Below are positions 51,729-60,531 of a DNA stretch of 64,000 bases, in pieces. Position 1 is the stretch's first letter. Each line of letters opens with the position of its first letter. A program made the translations under genes and the position numbers. This DNA is from Pedobacter sp. MC2016-05 (GTDB lineage: Bacteria > Bacteroidota > Bacteroidia > Sphingobacteriales > Sphingobacteriaceae): assembly GCF_026239735.1 (NCBI RefSeq), contig NZ_JAPIVT010000003.1, positions 372,001 through 436,000 on the forward strand, read 5' to 3'. Below the pieces are notes generated by a model that was not told the DNA's origin, made no database searches, and saw only the letters and a list, made by a program, of their open reading frames with translations.

Positions 51729-53559
51729 AAATAATACAGATTTAGGTCTTGCAATAATGAACTTTGCTAAGGAGGTAACACCGATTTTCAAAGAGATAAT
51801 TAACAAAGATTCAGAGAAATTTACAAAGTGGGGGGATGATAATCTATACCCTAACTTTTTATTGAAAATCTATAATCAGAGTGCTATTCATAAAGGCATT
51901 TGCAACAGAAAAGTACAGTGGATATTTGACGATGGTTTAGTTGATAAAAATGGGAATGATATTTCAACCATCAAAGTAAATGCTATTGATACATTAGGCG
52001 ATTTTGTAACCAAAGCGGTAACTGATTATGTTATCTTCAATACGTTTGCCAGTGAAGTAGTTTATTCATTTGCTGGTACACCTGTAAATTATTACCACAC
52101 TCCACTTCATAAAATTAGACCTAATAATATTAAATCAAAGTTCTTTGTTGCTGAATGGTTTTCAAATGCAAAGAATCTTGTGTCATTTGATAGGTTTGTA
52201 CCCTTCCAAAATGAAGATGGTTTAAGTAAACTATTTTGGTCAGCACCTTATACTCCATCAGTAAATGAAATTTTTGCAGAAGTATCTTATTCTGGTGCAA
52301 TTACAAGTATTGTTACTGATATTCTAATTGATGAATTTTTCCAAAATAATATCACCAATGGCTTTTCTGCTGGTCACATCATTTCAACCTTTAAAGGTAT
52401 GGCAAGTGATGAGCAGTTACGGTTAGCCACCAAAAAATTAGAACGTGCCATATCTGGTGTTGATGGCGTTAAATTCATCCTTGATACCAATAACCAAAGT
52501 GATAAGGGCATGGAAGTTAAAACCATTGAATCACCTGATTATTCTGGAAAATTAGTTGAAGTCCTCAAGAAAATTGAAAGAAATATTGTAGCTGCACATG
52601 ATGGTTCATCTAGTCTTTTATTTGGAATTGAAAAAGAAGGTTCTTTAGGTAACAGTTCCGAGCTTGAAAACGCTTATCAAATCATTAAAGATAACTATGT
52701 AAAAAAGGCTAGAATACATATTGTATCAGCTTTGAACAGGCTTTTCAGTGATAACGATTCAATTCCACAAATCGGTGGATTCAAGGATAAAGAAAAGTTA
52801 TTCAGTGAACCAATGGCAGACGCTACCAAGGAGAAAATCTACACCATCAATGAACTACGTGCTTCTGTTGGATTACCAAAATTAGCCGATGGTGATAAAC
52901 TTCTAGGTTCATCTGCACCAGTACAATCAAACTTTAATTCTGATAAGGGTGAACTATTCCAACTCACTGAAGATGATTTTGAAAAGGTAGCTGACAAAGG
53001 TGAAAACAAAGAGGATTTTATCATCCTTCAAGAATATTCTGCACAAAATTTCACTTCACAAAAGCAGCTTGAATTAGCATTTGATGCTGATGAAGATATC
53101 ACAAATTACATCATTGAAAAGGATATTGCAGATAAACCAGAAGCTGAAATTAAAGCAGAAATCAAAAAAGAATTAGGACTTGATATCACCAAAGAAGACG
53201 TGTCTAAATTGATTAATAGGTTAAAGGAAGGTAACATTATCAATGATAAAAATAAGACCATCAAGCAGCCTAAAAACGAGCCAGAAAGAAAGGTTGAAGT
53301 TATGTATAGCTATGAAAAAAGACCAGAACTGGATGGTGCTAAAATCATCAAAACATCAAGGGCATTTTGCAAAAAAATGTGTGAAACTCCAAAGCTATAT
53401 AGTATGACCGATATCATGACCCTATCCTCAATTTTTGGCTATAGCATCATGGATTATGCCGGTGGATTTTATAGAAATCCTGATACTGGAAAGACTACAC
53501 CGTTCTGTAGGCATTATTTCAAACGAGTGCAAGTAATCCGTAAACCAAAATCAAACTAA
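51721..53559 (+). CDS. Portal protein with C-terminal head-morphogenesis-like extension
   Basis: Of its 612 residues, the first 400 read as a portal: KWGDDNLYPNFLLKIYNQSAIHKGICNRKVQWIFDDG at 35-75, a stem-like NNITNGFSAGHIIS, and GSLGNSSELENAYQIIKDNYVKK near 300. From about 520 the text SRAFCKKMC...YSMTDIMTLSS...GGFYRNPDTGKTTPFCRHYFKRV resembles the conserved C-terminal part of MuF-like minor head proteins, with Cys and His residues kept. The two are normally separate genes, so this looks like a fusion. Confidence 0.8.
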   Translation: MDRNNTDLGLAIMNFAKEVTPIFKEIINKDSEKFTKWGDDNLYPNFLLKIYNQSAIHKGICNRKVQWIFDDGLVDKNGNDISTIKVNAIDTLGDFVTKAVTDYVIFNTFASEVVYSFAGTPVNYYHTPLHKIRPNNIKSKFFVAEWFSNAKNLVSFDRFVPFQNEDGLSKLFWSAPYTPSVNEIFAEVSYSGAITSIVTDILIDEFFQNNITNGFSAGHIISTFKGMASDEQLRLATKKLERAISGVDGVKFILDTNNQSDKGMEVKTIESPDYSGKLVEVLKKIERNIVAAHDGSSSLLFGIEKEGSLGNSSELENAYQIIKDNYVKKARIHIVSALNRLFSDNDSIPQIGGFKDKEKLFSEPMADATKEKIYTINELRASVGLPKLADGDKLLGSSAPVQSNFNSDKGELFQLTEDDFEKVADKGENKEDFIILQEYSAQNFTSQKQLELAFDADEDITNYIIEKDIADKPEAEIKAEIKKELGLDITKEDVSKLINRLKEGNIINDKNKTIKQPKNEPERKVEVMYSYEKRPELDGAKIIKTSRAFCKKMCETPKLYSMTDIMTLSSIFGYSIMDYAGGFYRNPDTGKTTPFCRHYFKRVQVIRKPKSN

Positions 53560-53561
53560 AC

Positions 53562-54116
53562 ATGAAAAACATAGCATTTGTAAGTATTGAAAAAATAAAA
53601 GAAAAATCAATCATCAGTGGTAATACCGATGAAAAGATAATTAGGTCAGCATTGATTGAAGTTCAAGATTTGGAGCTGCAGCCATTGATTGGTAAAACTT
53701 TCTTTAATGTACTGGCAGACCAGATTGAGAAGAAAGAAGTTACTGAAGAAAATAAGGTAATTCTTGATGAAGTTATACAACCTTATCTTGTTTATGGTGC
53801 TTTGATTTATTCAGTTGTGCCATTACATTTTAAATTGAATAATAAGGGTTTAAATACTTCAACAGATTCAAATTTATCTTCAGCTTCAAAAGCTGAACTT
53901 GATGCATTCAGAGGATATTATAAAGAAAAATTTGATGGTTACAAAAGGCGTCTGATTGAATACTTTGAAAATGATGAAAGTAAAGAAACTTCAACATCCC
54001 CAAAAGAAGATACTACCTCAAGCTTTCTAGGTTTTCATCTCCCAGATATCCATGATTACAGCAAAGAATGGAATGAAAGTAAAGCCTACAAAACAGGCTA
54101 TTTAAGGCGTAACTAA
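53562..54116 (+). CDS. Head-tail connector-like protein
   Basis: The 184-residue protein starts two bases after the portal stop. Its N-terminal part (TDEKIIRSALIEVQDLELQPLIGKTFFNVL) is like the gp6/DUF6712 connectors that bind beneath the portal, all helical. The last 50 residues are polar and probably disordered. The next gene begins in a TAATG overlap. Confidence 0.65.
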   Translation: MKNIAFVSIEKIKEKSIISGNTDEKIIRSALIEVQDLELQPLIGKTFFNVLADQIEKKEVTEENKVILDEVIQPYLVYGALIYSVVPLHFKLNNKGLNTSTDSNLSSASKAELDAFRGYYKEKFDGYKRRLIEYFENDESKETSTSPKEDTTSSFLGFHLPDIHDYSKEWNESKAYKTGYLRRN

Positions 54117-54616
54117 TGGTAAGCTTAAAAACATATCTTAATTTTCTTAAAGATTTCTTCAATTCCCATGAGCAAATCAACACCTTATTAGTTGGTGATA
54201 AAAAGGATATTACTGGTCACAGCGACATAGTTTATCCATTAGCTAATATTGAATACTTGGATAAGGCTATCAAAGGCAATGATGATGTGTACAGATTTGA
54301 AATTATCATTGCTTCACTCTCTACTAATGATATTGAGTTAGATGTAATAAATGACTGCAATTTAATTGCTGATGACCTCGTAACCTACTTTTCTGACATT
54401 GATAAATTTGAAGATTTAGAATTTTTCAACTCGGTAACCATGAAACCATTTACTGATTCATTTGGTGATAGGGTATCAGGTGTAACATTTGTAGTCAGCA
54501 TGACAGGCTTTAGAAAAGCGTGTATTACCTCAATCCCATTAAAGGGGATAATAATAGCACCAGAAGAAGATGTTGAATCTTATGTATTGGATGCAGTATT
54601 AAATTTCACATTCTAA
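54116..54616 (+). CDS. Hypothetical protein, possible tail terminator
   Basis: At 166 residues it follows the connector gene through TAATG. The mixed alpha/beta pattern (DDVYRFEIIIASLSTNDIELDVINDCNLIADDLVTYF...) resembles tail terminator or neck proteins, which have similar size and location, but no family is recognised. Confidence 0.5.
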   Translation: MVSLKTYLNFLKDFFNSHEQINTLLVGDKKDITGHSDIVYPLANIEYLDKAIKGNDDVYRFEIIIASLSTNDIELDVINDCNLIADDLVTYFSDIDKFEDLEFFNSVTMKPFTDSFGDRVSGVTFVVSMTGFRKACITSIPLKGIIIAPEEDVESYVLDAVLNFTF

Positions 54617-54617
54617 A

Positions 54618-56534
54618 ATGAAAATAAATTATTCAAATAAACAAAAGGCAAACAACCCTAAAAATCCTAATGCAAATGAGGTATTCTCTGCACAAGATGC
54701 AAATGAAATAAAAAATGTAGTCAACCAAAACGCTGATAAACTAGATGCTGTTGATAGTAAAGTAATCGCTTTAGAGAGTCAGTTAAATAACATTGATTCC
54801 ACTGTTACAGCTATAGATTTGCAAATTGATGTACTTGATTCAAAAGTTACTGCCTTAGATACTCAAATTGATGGTGTTGATGATAGTATATCACAAGTTG
54901 AAGATAAAATAGATACAGGATTAGCTACACTAAACGCAGCTTTACTTACCAAAGCATCTAAAATTAATGGTGTAGTTCCTTTATCAGAATTACCACCAGT
55001 ATTTTTTAGTGGTGAAATCACTGGAACAGGTACTGAATCAGACCCTTTTGTTTTTAGTGGTGGTTTAAGTGCTGAACAATTATCTGCTTACTTTCAATCA
55101 TTACCCAATTGGGCTGCTGATAAAGTTTTACAAGGGAATTTAGAATGGATAGACCCACCACAAGGTGGAGATATGCAAAAGCTTGAAACAGCTATTATCG
55201 TATTTGGTGTTGCAGGTGGTGATTCAGTACCTGTTAGCTGGAATACAGTTCCATTTGGAATAACTTATTCATTACAGAGAGATAGAACCATTTCATTTGC
55301 AAACCCTGTTACTATTTATTCTGGTGCAGGAACTTCATTTATTGATACGGGTTTATCACCAGTTACCCAATATTTTTACAGATTAAGAGTTACTGCATCT
55401 GGATTTGCTAGTTCAAATTTTGATGTTGATAACATCACTACAGATGTTGCAGGTAATGTTACACCAGCACCGCCAACAGTTAATGCCAATGATACCAATA
55501 ATACACTTTCTGCAACCCACGCTTTAACTGCATCTGAAATTTTAGTAAGTTTTAATGGTGGTGCTTATGTAGCATACACCGGAGTTATCAACGTTGGTAA
55601 TATCAATTTACCAGCAGGTTATTACAAATTCAAAATAAAAGCTGCTGCTGGTAGAAATGAAAGTGCAGCAGTTGATTCACCTGCATTTACAGAAGCACAA
55701 TTACCTAAACCTAATGCACCTACAGCAGGTGTAGTAAACGATACCGCAAACACATTCAACTTTACTTATACAGCAGGTTACACAACACCAGCAGCGTATG
55801 AGCGCAGAATCAGAAGTACTGATACAGATACTTGGGGTGCTTGGACTACGTTGACAGCAAAACCTATTGTTATTGGTGATATAAGCGTTCCAGTTGGATT
55901 TTTAGAAGTAAGGGTAAAAGCGGTAAACAATGTTAGTCAAGCATCTGAACCATTAACAAATACTGTTGCTTTTGTTGAAAGTGAACCAGATTTATCAGTT
56001 CCTGTAGTTAACTATCAAACATTAGATAACGTTATTAAATACAATGATGAGGATAACTCTTTATTCAATGTGGAAGGAAATTATGGACAATTCAACACTG
56101 GATTGGTTGTAAATCCCGGTGATACTGGATATATTCAATTCAACGGTGAATCCAACGTAAAATCTTCAATGATTCAGGTTACTGGTGCTGGTTTTGATTA
56201 TAATGGTTTGCCAACAAATGGTATGAGCTTGAAATGGGATTATTATAATCAGGATGGTGCATTTACCAACAAAGCATTCTCAACTGGAAAAGATAATACT
56301 GGTGCTGCTTTCTATGTTGGAGGTGTAAATATTAATGCACCAGCAGGTACTGTAATCAAGTGCAGAATTAGATTTGATGGTGAATTTATGATAGCAGAAT
56401 ACTTCTATAATGCTTGGGTTGAAGTAACCAAAAAACCACATACAGTACCAGTTAGTGTTGGTGGTGTATTTGCAGGTGACAGTGGTGCAGAAAGACCAAG
56501 ATTAAGATTCATCAAACAATACAATCTACTATAA
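54618..56534 (+). CDS. Tail fibre with coiled-coil stalk and Fn3-like domains
   Basis: The 638-residue protein has an N-terminal heptad stalk (about 25-110, repeated VDSKVxALDxQID units), then beta domains of fibronectin type III character (VPVSWNTVPFGITYSLQRD, then LSPVTQYFYRLRVTASGF), more repeated beta modules at about 275-450 and a C-terminal jelly-roll-like domain from about 470. This is a virion surface fibre. It is coupled through TAATG to the deacetylase-like gene, suggesting that both form the adsorption apparatus. Confidence 0.7.
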   Translation: MKINYSNKQKANNPKNPNANEVFSAQDANEIKNVVNQNADKLDAVDSKVIALESQLNNIDSTVTAIDLQIDVLDSKVTALDTQIDGVDDSISQVEDKIDTGLATLNAALLTKASKINGVVPLSELPPVFFSGEITGTGTESDPFVFSGGLSAEQLSAYFQSLPNWAADKVLQGNLEWIDPPQGGDMQKLETAIIVFGVAGGDSVPVSWNTVPFGITYSLQRDRTISFANPVTIYSGAGTSFIDTGLSPVTQYFYRLRVTASGFASSNFDVDNITTDVAGNVTPAPPTVNANDTNNTLSATHALTASEILVSFNGGAYVAYTGVINVGNINLPAGYYKFKIKAAAGRNESAAVDSPAFTEAQLPKPNAPTAGVVNDTANTFNFTYTAGYTTPAAYERRIRSTDTDTWGAWTTLTAKPIVIGDISVPVGFLEVRVKAVNNVSQASEPLTNTVAFVESEPDLSVPVVNYQTLDNVIKYNDEDNSLFNVEGNYGQFNTGLVVNPGDTGYIQFNGESNVKSSMIQVTGAGFDYNGLPTNGMSLKWDYYNQDGAFTNKAFSTGKDNTGAAFYVGGVNINAPAGTVIKCRIRFDGEFMIAEYFYNAWVEVTKKPHTVPVSVGGVFAGDSGAERPRLRFIKQYNLL

Positions 56535-57967
56535 TGATAATTAAAGGCAGAAGATTTATTTTAAAGGATAGTGTTATCATTCCAGAACCGGAAGAAAACA
56601 AAATAGTATTACGTATTGGCTTAAATGCAACGACTACACCAAGTCTTGCATTTGCCGATATGAAGTACAATAAACAAGCTGGTATAATGCTGGTAAGTGA
56701 TGATGGTTATGCATCAGATTTTGATATCTACAAATTTCTGGAAGGTGGATTGGTTGATAAATATGGAAATACACACACTGGTATTAGAGGTACTGATGGA
56801 TGTGGAAATCCATTGAATTGGCGTATGACGTGGGCTTTAACATCAGCACCTCGAGATGTTGAAAAAGCATCAGACAGAACTTTATGGTCTGAATATGCTG
56901 ATACAATTGCAGCAGGATATGGTTATAGTAACCACACACACGACCACACCGGATATGATAAGTATTACCAATTAAAGCAAAACGAGAAATACATTTTTGA
57001 AAAGACTGGATATAGAACCAGAACAATGGTTATTCCCACTGCTGATGCTGGTTATTCTGATACAGCTCCAAATGTTGGTTATCTGATGGTAGGTAGTCAA
57101 TTTGGTCTTGATTCACCGGATGATTACGCTGATTTGGTAATTTTCAATGGTAGGATTGATGTTAAAACAATCAACCAAACCAGACTTGATAGATTCTTGA
57201 TGGGTAGAAATTTCTATGTAACATTCAATAATGATGATACTATGGGTATCAGAAATGCCTTGATTAATCCGACCTTGGATGGTTCATCATCTTCTGGTTC
57301 TAAATTTATGGGGATGATTGGGATGCACGGTGCAGCAGATGGTGATTTTACCATTTTTCAACGAGAAATGAATTATATTAAGAATCATCCAAACGGAGGT
57401 GATAAATTATGGATGCCATCTATGCAGGAATTTGTAGAATATTATGAAACCAAGCTTGATGTAGTAAAGACTGAAAAAATTGAAGGTAATACTTTAGTTG
57501 TTGAACTAGATTTATCAACGTTAGATACTGCTGGTTTGAATAGGGATATGTCATTTTTACTGAATGGTGCAACCATCACTGGTATTGAATATGCTGGTGC
57601 AGATAATGTAACTTACAATTCAACTACTGGTTTAATAAATGTATTCAAGAAAAATCAATCGGTTAGAAATCCTTATCTAGATACACCACCACCGCAGATA
57701 ATTGAAGCGACTAGAAATGGTAACAAAGTAAATCTGCTTTACGATAGACCAATTACGCAAAGCCAATTTAGTAATGCTAAAGGTGCTGCTTATAGTGTTA
57801 GTGGTAATACTGTTTTATCTGTTACTGGAAGTGGTATTGATTGGACAATCAATTGTTCAATTCCTGTAGCGGTTGGTAGTGAATTTAGTTACAAGATGGG
57901 TAGAGGTAATGCTAAAGGTGTTGATGGAATGCTAGTGTGTAGCTATTTGGGTTTCCCTGTAGGTTAA
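56534..57967 (+). CDS. NodB-like polysaccharide deacetylase domain protein, probable tailspike enzyme
   Basis: In this 477-residue protein VSDDGYASD (Asp56-Asp57-Gly58) matches the catalytic TFDDG motif and NHTHDH (His134, His136, His138) the metal-binding HSxxH motif of NodB-type carbohydrate deacetylases. TRTMVIPTADAGYS follows in the place of the RPPYG motif. The C-terminal 150 residues are beta-rich. In a virion, such an enzyme would remove acetyl groups from surface polysaccharide during adsorption. Catalysis and substrate are inferred. Confidence 0.7.
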   Translation: MIIKGRRFILKDSVIIPEPEENKIVLRIGLNATTTPSLAFADMKYNKQAGIMLVSDDGYASDFDIYKFLEGGLVDKYGNTHTGIRGTDGCGNPLNWRMTWALTSAPRDVEKASDRTLWSEYADTIAAGYGYSNHTHDHTGYDKYYQLKQNEKYIFEKTGYRTRTMVIPTADAGYSDTAPNVGYLMVGSQFGLDSPDDYADLVIFNGRIDVKTINQTRLDRFLMGRNFYVTFNNDDTMGIRNALINPTLDGSSSSGSKFMGMIGMHGAADGDFTIFQREMNYIKNHPNGGDKLWMPSMQEFVEYYETKLDVVKTEKIEGNTLVVELDLSTLDTAGLNRDMSFLLNGATITGIEYAGADNVTYNSTTGLINVFKKNQSVRNPYLDTPPPQIIEATRNGNKVNLLYDRPITQSQFSNAKGAAYSVSGNTVLSVTGSGIDWTINCSIPVAVGSEFSYKMGRGNAKGVDGMLVCSYLGFPVG

Positions 57968-57978
57968 TTTTCTCATGT

Positions 57979-57991
57979 CATAATATCTATC
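57979..57991 (+). promoter_or_regulatory. Late box 10 (lysis genes)
   Basis: CATAATATCTATC, 10 bases before the ATG at 58002. The C in ATATCTATC is shared with box 1. Confidence 0.6.
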
Positions 57992-58001
57992 CATCAAAAC
58001 G

Positions 58002-58448
58002 ATGGAATTAAACGATAAAGGAAAAGCATTTATACACAATGAAGAAGGCTTGGTTTTAGCTGCCTATTTATGCCCTGCAAACGTCTGGACGATTGGTTTT
58101 GGTAACACTTATCATCTTAACAATACACCAGTTAAAAAAGGTGATAAAATCACACTGGAACAAGCGCAAGACTTATTCAACAAGAAAATAAAACTGTATG
58201 AAAATGCAGTTAATAAGGGTGTAAAGATTTCTTTATCCCAAAATCAATTCAACGCTTTAACCTCATTTTGCTACAATATTGGCATATATGGTTTTCTCAA
58301 TTCAACTTTACTGAAAAAAGTAAATTCAATTGCACCTGATGCAGAAATTGAAACTCAATTCAATCTTTGGAAAAGGGGAGGTGGTAAAGTATTACCAGTA
58401 CTGGTCGCTAGGAGAAAGCGTGAATTTAAATTATACACTACAAAATAA
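58002..58448 (+). CDS. Endolysin, GH24 lysozyme
   Basis: The 148-residue enzyme has the T4-lysozyme-like triad spacing E-x8-D/C-x5-T with Glu15, Cys24 and Thr30 (EEGLVLAAYLCPANVWTIGFG). Cys in place of Asp is known in this family. It cleaves peptidoglycan glycan strands to release progeny. No signal peptide is seen, so export depends on a holin. The stop overlaps the next ATG as TAATG. Confidence 0.93.
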   Translation: MELNDKGKAFIHNEEGLVLAAYLCPANVWTIGFGNTYHLNNTPVKKGDKITLEQAQDLFNKKIKLYENAVNKGVKISLSQNQFNALTSFCYNIGIYGFLNSTLLKKVNSIAPDAEIETQFNLWKRGGGKVLPVLVARRKREFKLYTTK

Positions 58449-58825
58449 TGGCTATTAAACCTGATGGTAAAAATTTGAGAAACTTTAAAAATTTCCCTTG
58501 GCAATATGCATTGATTGTCATGCTTAGTGGTATTTCTTTACTTTTTGGGATTATTATTAAAAGCAATGCCGATGATAAAAAATATCAAAAAGAGAGAATA
58601 GAGTATCTAAGAAGTTATATCAAGAAATCTGAAAATGACAAGGCGGTTTGGCTTAGAGAACAAACTTCCAAAGATGATGCTGAAATTGAAAGGCAGCAAA
58701 TTCTGATAGATTCTTTGCAAAAATTACTTCTTACCAGAACAGATAAAAATTTTGAGGAATTGAAGAATATTTTGGATATCAAAAGTAAAAACGCAACCAT
58801 CACTATCAAGCCTAGGATAAGATAA
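58448..58825 (+). CDS. Single-helix membrane protein with coiled coil (holin or i-spanin candidate)
   Basis: The 125-residue protein has a short basic N terminus, one membrane helix (about 19-38, YALIVMLSGISLLFGIIIKS) and a long coiled coil (SDNDKK... to about 105), as in inner-membrane spanins; holins are generally without such a coil. It is encoded between the endolysin and a lipoprotein, the typical lysis order. Assignment is by topology. Confidence 0.6.
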   Translation: MAIKPDGKNLRNFKNFPWQYALIVMLSGISLLFGIIIKSNADDKKYQKERIEYLRSYIKKSENDKAVWLREQTSKDDAEIERQQILIDSLQKLLLTRTDKNFEELKNILDIKSKNATITIKPRIR

Positions 58826-58827
58826 AT

Positions 58828-59451
58828 ATGAAAAAATTAATAATTCTGGCAATTATCATCATGACGTTTGGTGGTTGCAGTACACAAAGAAAAATATCAA
58901 AAAATGAATCTTTAGTAAGAGTTCAAAATGATGATGAAATTAATAAGGCTTTTGAATTAGAATCAACTAAAAGTAAAGTTGGTAAAACCGATGTTATTGA
59001 ATTATCAGCAGTTGAAGAAATCAAAATCAAACAACCTCATCAAATTGAACTAACAGCCAATTTTAGGATTGATAGTGCTGCAACTTTAAGAGGCGATACA
59101 GCCCTTAAGCTAGTAGATATAAGTGATAAAAATGTATCGGTGACGATTTACCAGAATGGAAAAAACGGACAGCTTACAGCGCAAATTAGAAGTAAAAACT
59201 CAATTGAAAATGTGCCATTTAGTGAAATTTCAATAAAGAAATCATCAACAAATAAAATAGTTAAAGTTGATACATCTAAAGTTGAAAATGTAAAGGTGAA
59301 AGAACAAATTCAAATTAAGGACAAATCTAAGACAGAGGTAAATGAATCAAGCGTTCAAAAAGATGTAAAAAAAGCAAATTACCTTGTTTTAATTGGTCTA
59401 GGTTTATTAATAGTTATTGTATTCTGGATTTTGAATAAAAAATGGTTTTAA
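58828..59451 (+). CDS. Lipoprotein with C-terminal membrane helix, u-spanin candidate
   Basis: MKKLIILAIIIMTFGGCSTQ is a lipoprotein signal with Cys17. Residues 18-185 are polar, rich in K, E, S and V, and residues about 187-204 (LVLIGLGLLIVIVFWILN) form a C-terminal helix followed by basic residues. A protein anchored by a lipid in the outer membrane and by a C-terminal helix in the inner membrane is the definition of a unimolecular spanin, which fuses the two membranes in the last step of lysis. Confidence 0.6.
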   Translation: MKKLIILAIIIMTFGGCSTQRKISKNESLVRVQNDDEINKAFELESTKSKVGKTDVIELSAVEEIKIKQPHQIELTANFRIDSAATLRGDTALKLVDISDKNVSVTIYQNGKNGQLTAQIRSKNSIENVPFSEISIKKSSTNKIVKVDTSKVENVKVKEQIQIKDKSKTEVNESSVQKDVKKANYLVLIGLGLLIVIVFWILNKKWF

Positions 59452-59479
59452 AACTTATAGGAATTTATTATCTTGCATT

Positions 59480-59653
59480 ATGGAGAAGGATAACGATAAA
59501 CTTTTCAAGATTATTGAAGATAATCGTAAATGGGATGCCAAGCGTACCAGAATTATATTTGTACTGATTTTACTTTTATTTTTGATATCATTTCATCTTA
59601 TCACTTATATCTTAATGGGTGATAAATATTTTACCGACTTTTTAGGAAAATAA
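59480..59653 (+). CDS. Small one-helix membrane protein at the end of the lysis genes
   Basis: ATG at 59480 gives 57 residues: a charged N terminus (MEKDNDKLFKIIEDNRKWDA), a helix IIFVLILLLFLISFHLITYIL and a short tail. Size and place beside endolysin and spanin candidates fit a small holin or antiholin. A terminator follows at 59675. Confidence 0.55.
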   Translation: MEKDNDKLFKIIEDNRKWDAKRTRIIFVLILLLFLISFHLITYILMGDKYFTDFLGK

Positions 59654-59674
59654 TTCTCTCAAACTCATAATGTT

Positions 59675-59710
59675 AGATGCAGTCGGTAATTCTGGCTGCA
59701 TCTTTTGTTT
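59675..59710 (+). terminator. Terminator after the lysis genes
   Basis: AGATGCAG (59675-59682) pairs with CTGCATCT (59696-59703), a perfect 8-bp stem followed by TTTGTTT. Confidence 0.8.
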
Positions 59711-59755
59711 ATAACTCATTTTGCAATTGCTAATATTATTAGTAAGCTTTGTTTT

Positions 59756-59989
59756 ATGAATAATATTAAAGCAGCAACAGAAACAAAAAACATTAAAATC
59801 GGTGCAGACCTGATTTCCATTGAACTAGTTAAGGGAGATGTAAACCTATTCAGGATTAACATTAATAATGCGTTCAAAGGTTATGTGATAAGAAAAGATG
59901 GTGAATACTCATTGACAGGTGAAAATAAAATACACAGTTTAATTTACGCAAGAATCATAAACTGTATAAAAACTGGTGAATGTACTTAG
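59756..59989 (+). CDS. Hypothetical small phage protein
   Basis: The ATG at 59756 gives 77 residues; an upstream reading would translate the terminator loop region. The protein looks like a small beta domain (LISIELVKGDVNLFRININNAFKGYVIRKDGEYSLTG). No family is recognised. Its 3' end overlaps the next gene by ten bases. Confidence 0.55.
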   Translation: MNNIKAATETKNIKIGADLISIELVKGDVNLFRININNAFKGYVIRKDGEYSLTGENKIHSLIYARIINCIKTGECT

Positions 59990-60222
59990 TTTCAATTACA
60001 TTCATTGGTGCATTTCCCGATGGTAATAAGATAGTTTCAATTACCTCACCTAATGGTGGTGGTGGTAGAACTTATCATCTTATGGTTGATAATAGTTATT
60101 GGGGTATTATAGGTTATTATACAACGGGGTGGCAGGTACGATTGCAAAATCCAAATCCCGATTATTGTGCTGGCGATTTAGAGCCATTGTTGGATTATAT
60201 AAGATACCAAGCTATTGATTAA
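59980..60222 (+). CDS. Hypothetical small phage protein
   Basis: This 80-residue protein has a beta-rich, glycine- and aromatic-rich sequence (SITSPNGGGGRTYHLMVDNSYWGIIGYYTTGW). It forms a pair with the preceding gene; both look like lysogeny-expressed accessory genes behind the lysis terminator. No function can be named. Confidence 0.55.
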   Translation: MYLVSITFIGAFPDGNKIVSITSPNGGGGRTYHLMVDNSYWGIIGYYTTGWQVRLQNPNPDYCAGDLEPLLDYIRYQAID

Positions 60223-60237
60223 CTCAAAAGAAAAAAA

Positions 60238-60501
60238 TTAGGCATAAGACCATTTGTAATTGCAAGCCTTACAATAACCAAACTGAACTTTTATATAGAA
60301 GTATTTGAATGTATACCAGCAACAGAAGATAAGGGATGCGACAGCCAATAGAACGTATCCACCAAAAAATTCTTCTATTAAGCACCCTACAAAAAATACA
60401 AATGCTATTCCACTAATAACTAGACCTGTTAATCTTCCTTTTTGAGTTTCTGATTTAGTGTGAAAACTTCTGCAGTTAGGACACTGTTTTTCATTCTGCA
60501 T
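60238..60501 (-). CDS. Zinc-ribbon membrane protein
   Basis: The leftward 87-residue protein starts with CPNC (residues 7-10), has two membrane helices (about 27-44 and 48-66) and ends with YCKACNYKW, so the two Cys pairs could form one zinc ribbon across the helices. It is an accessory gene near the right prophage end, facing the small genes before it. Function unknown. Confidence 0.6.
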   Translation of the reverse strand: MQNEKQCPNCRSFHTKSETQKGRLTGLVISGIAFVFFVGCLIEEFFGGYVLLAVASLIFCCWYTFKYFYIKVQFGYCKACNYKWSYA

Positions 60502-60531
60502 ATGGATACGATATCTAGATTTTGAGTAAAA

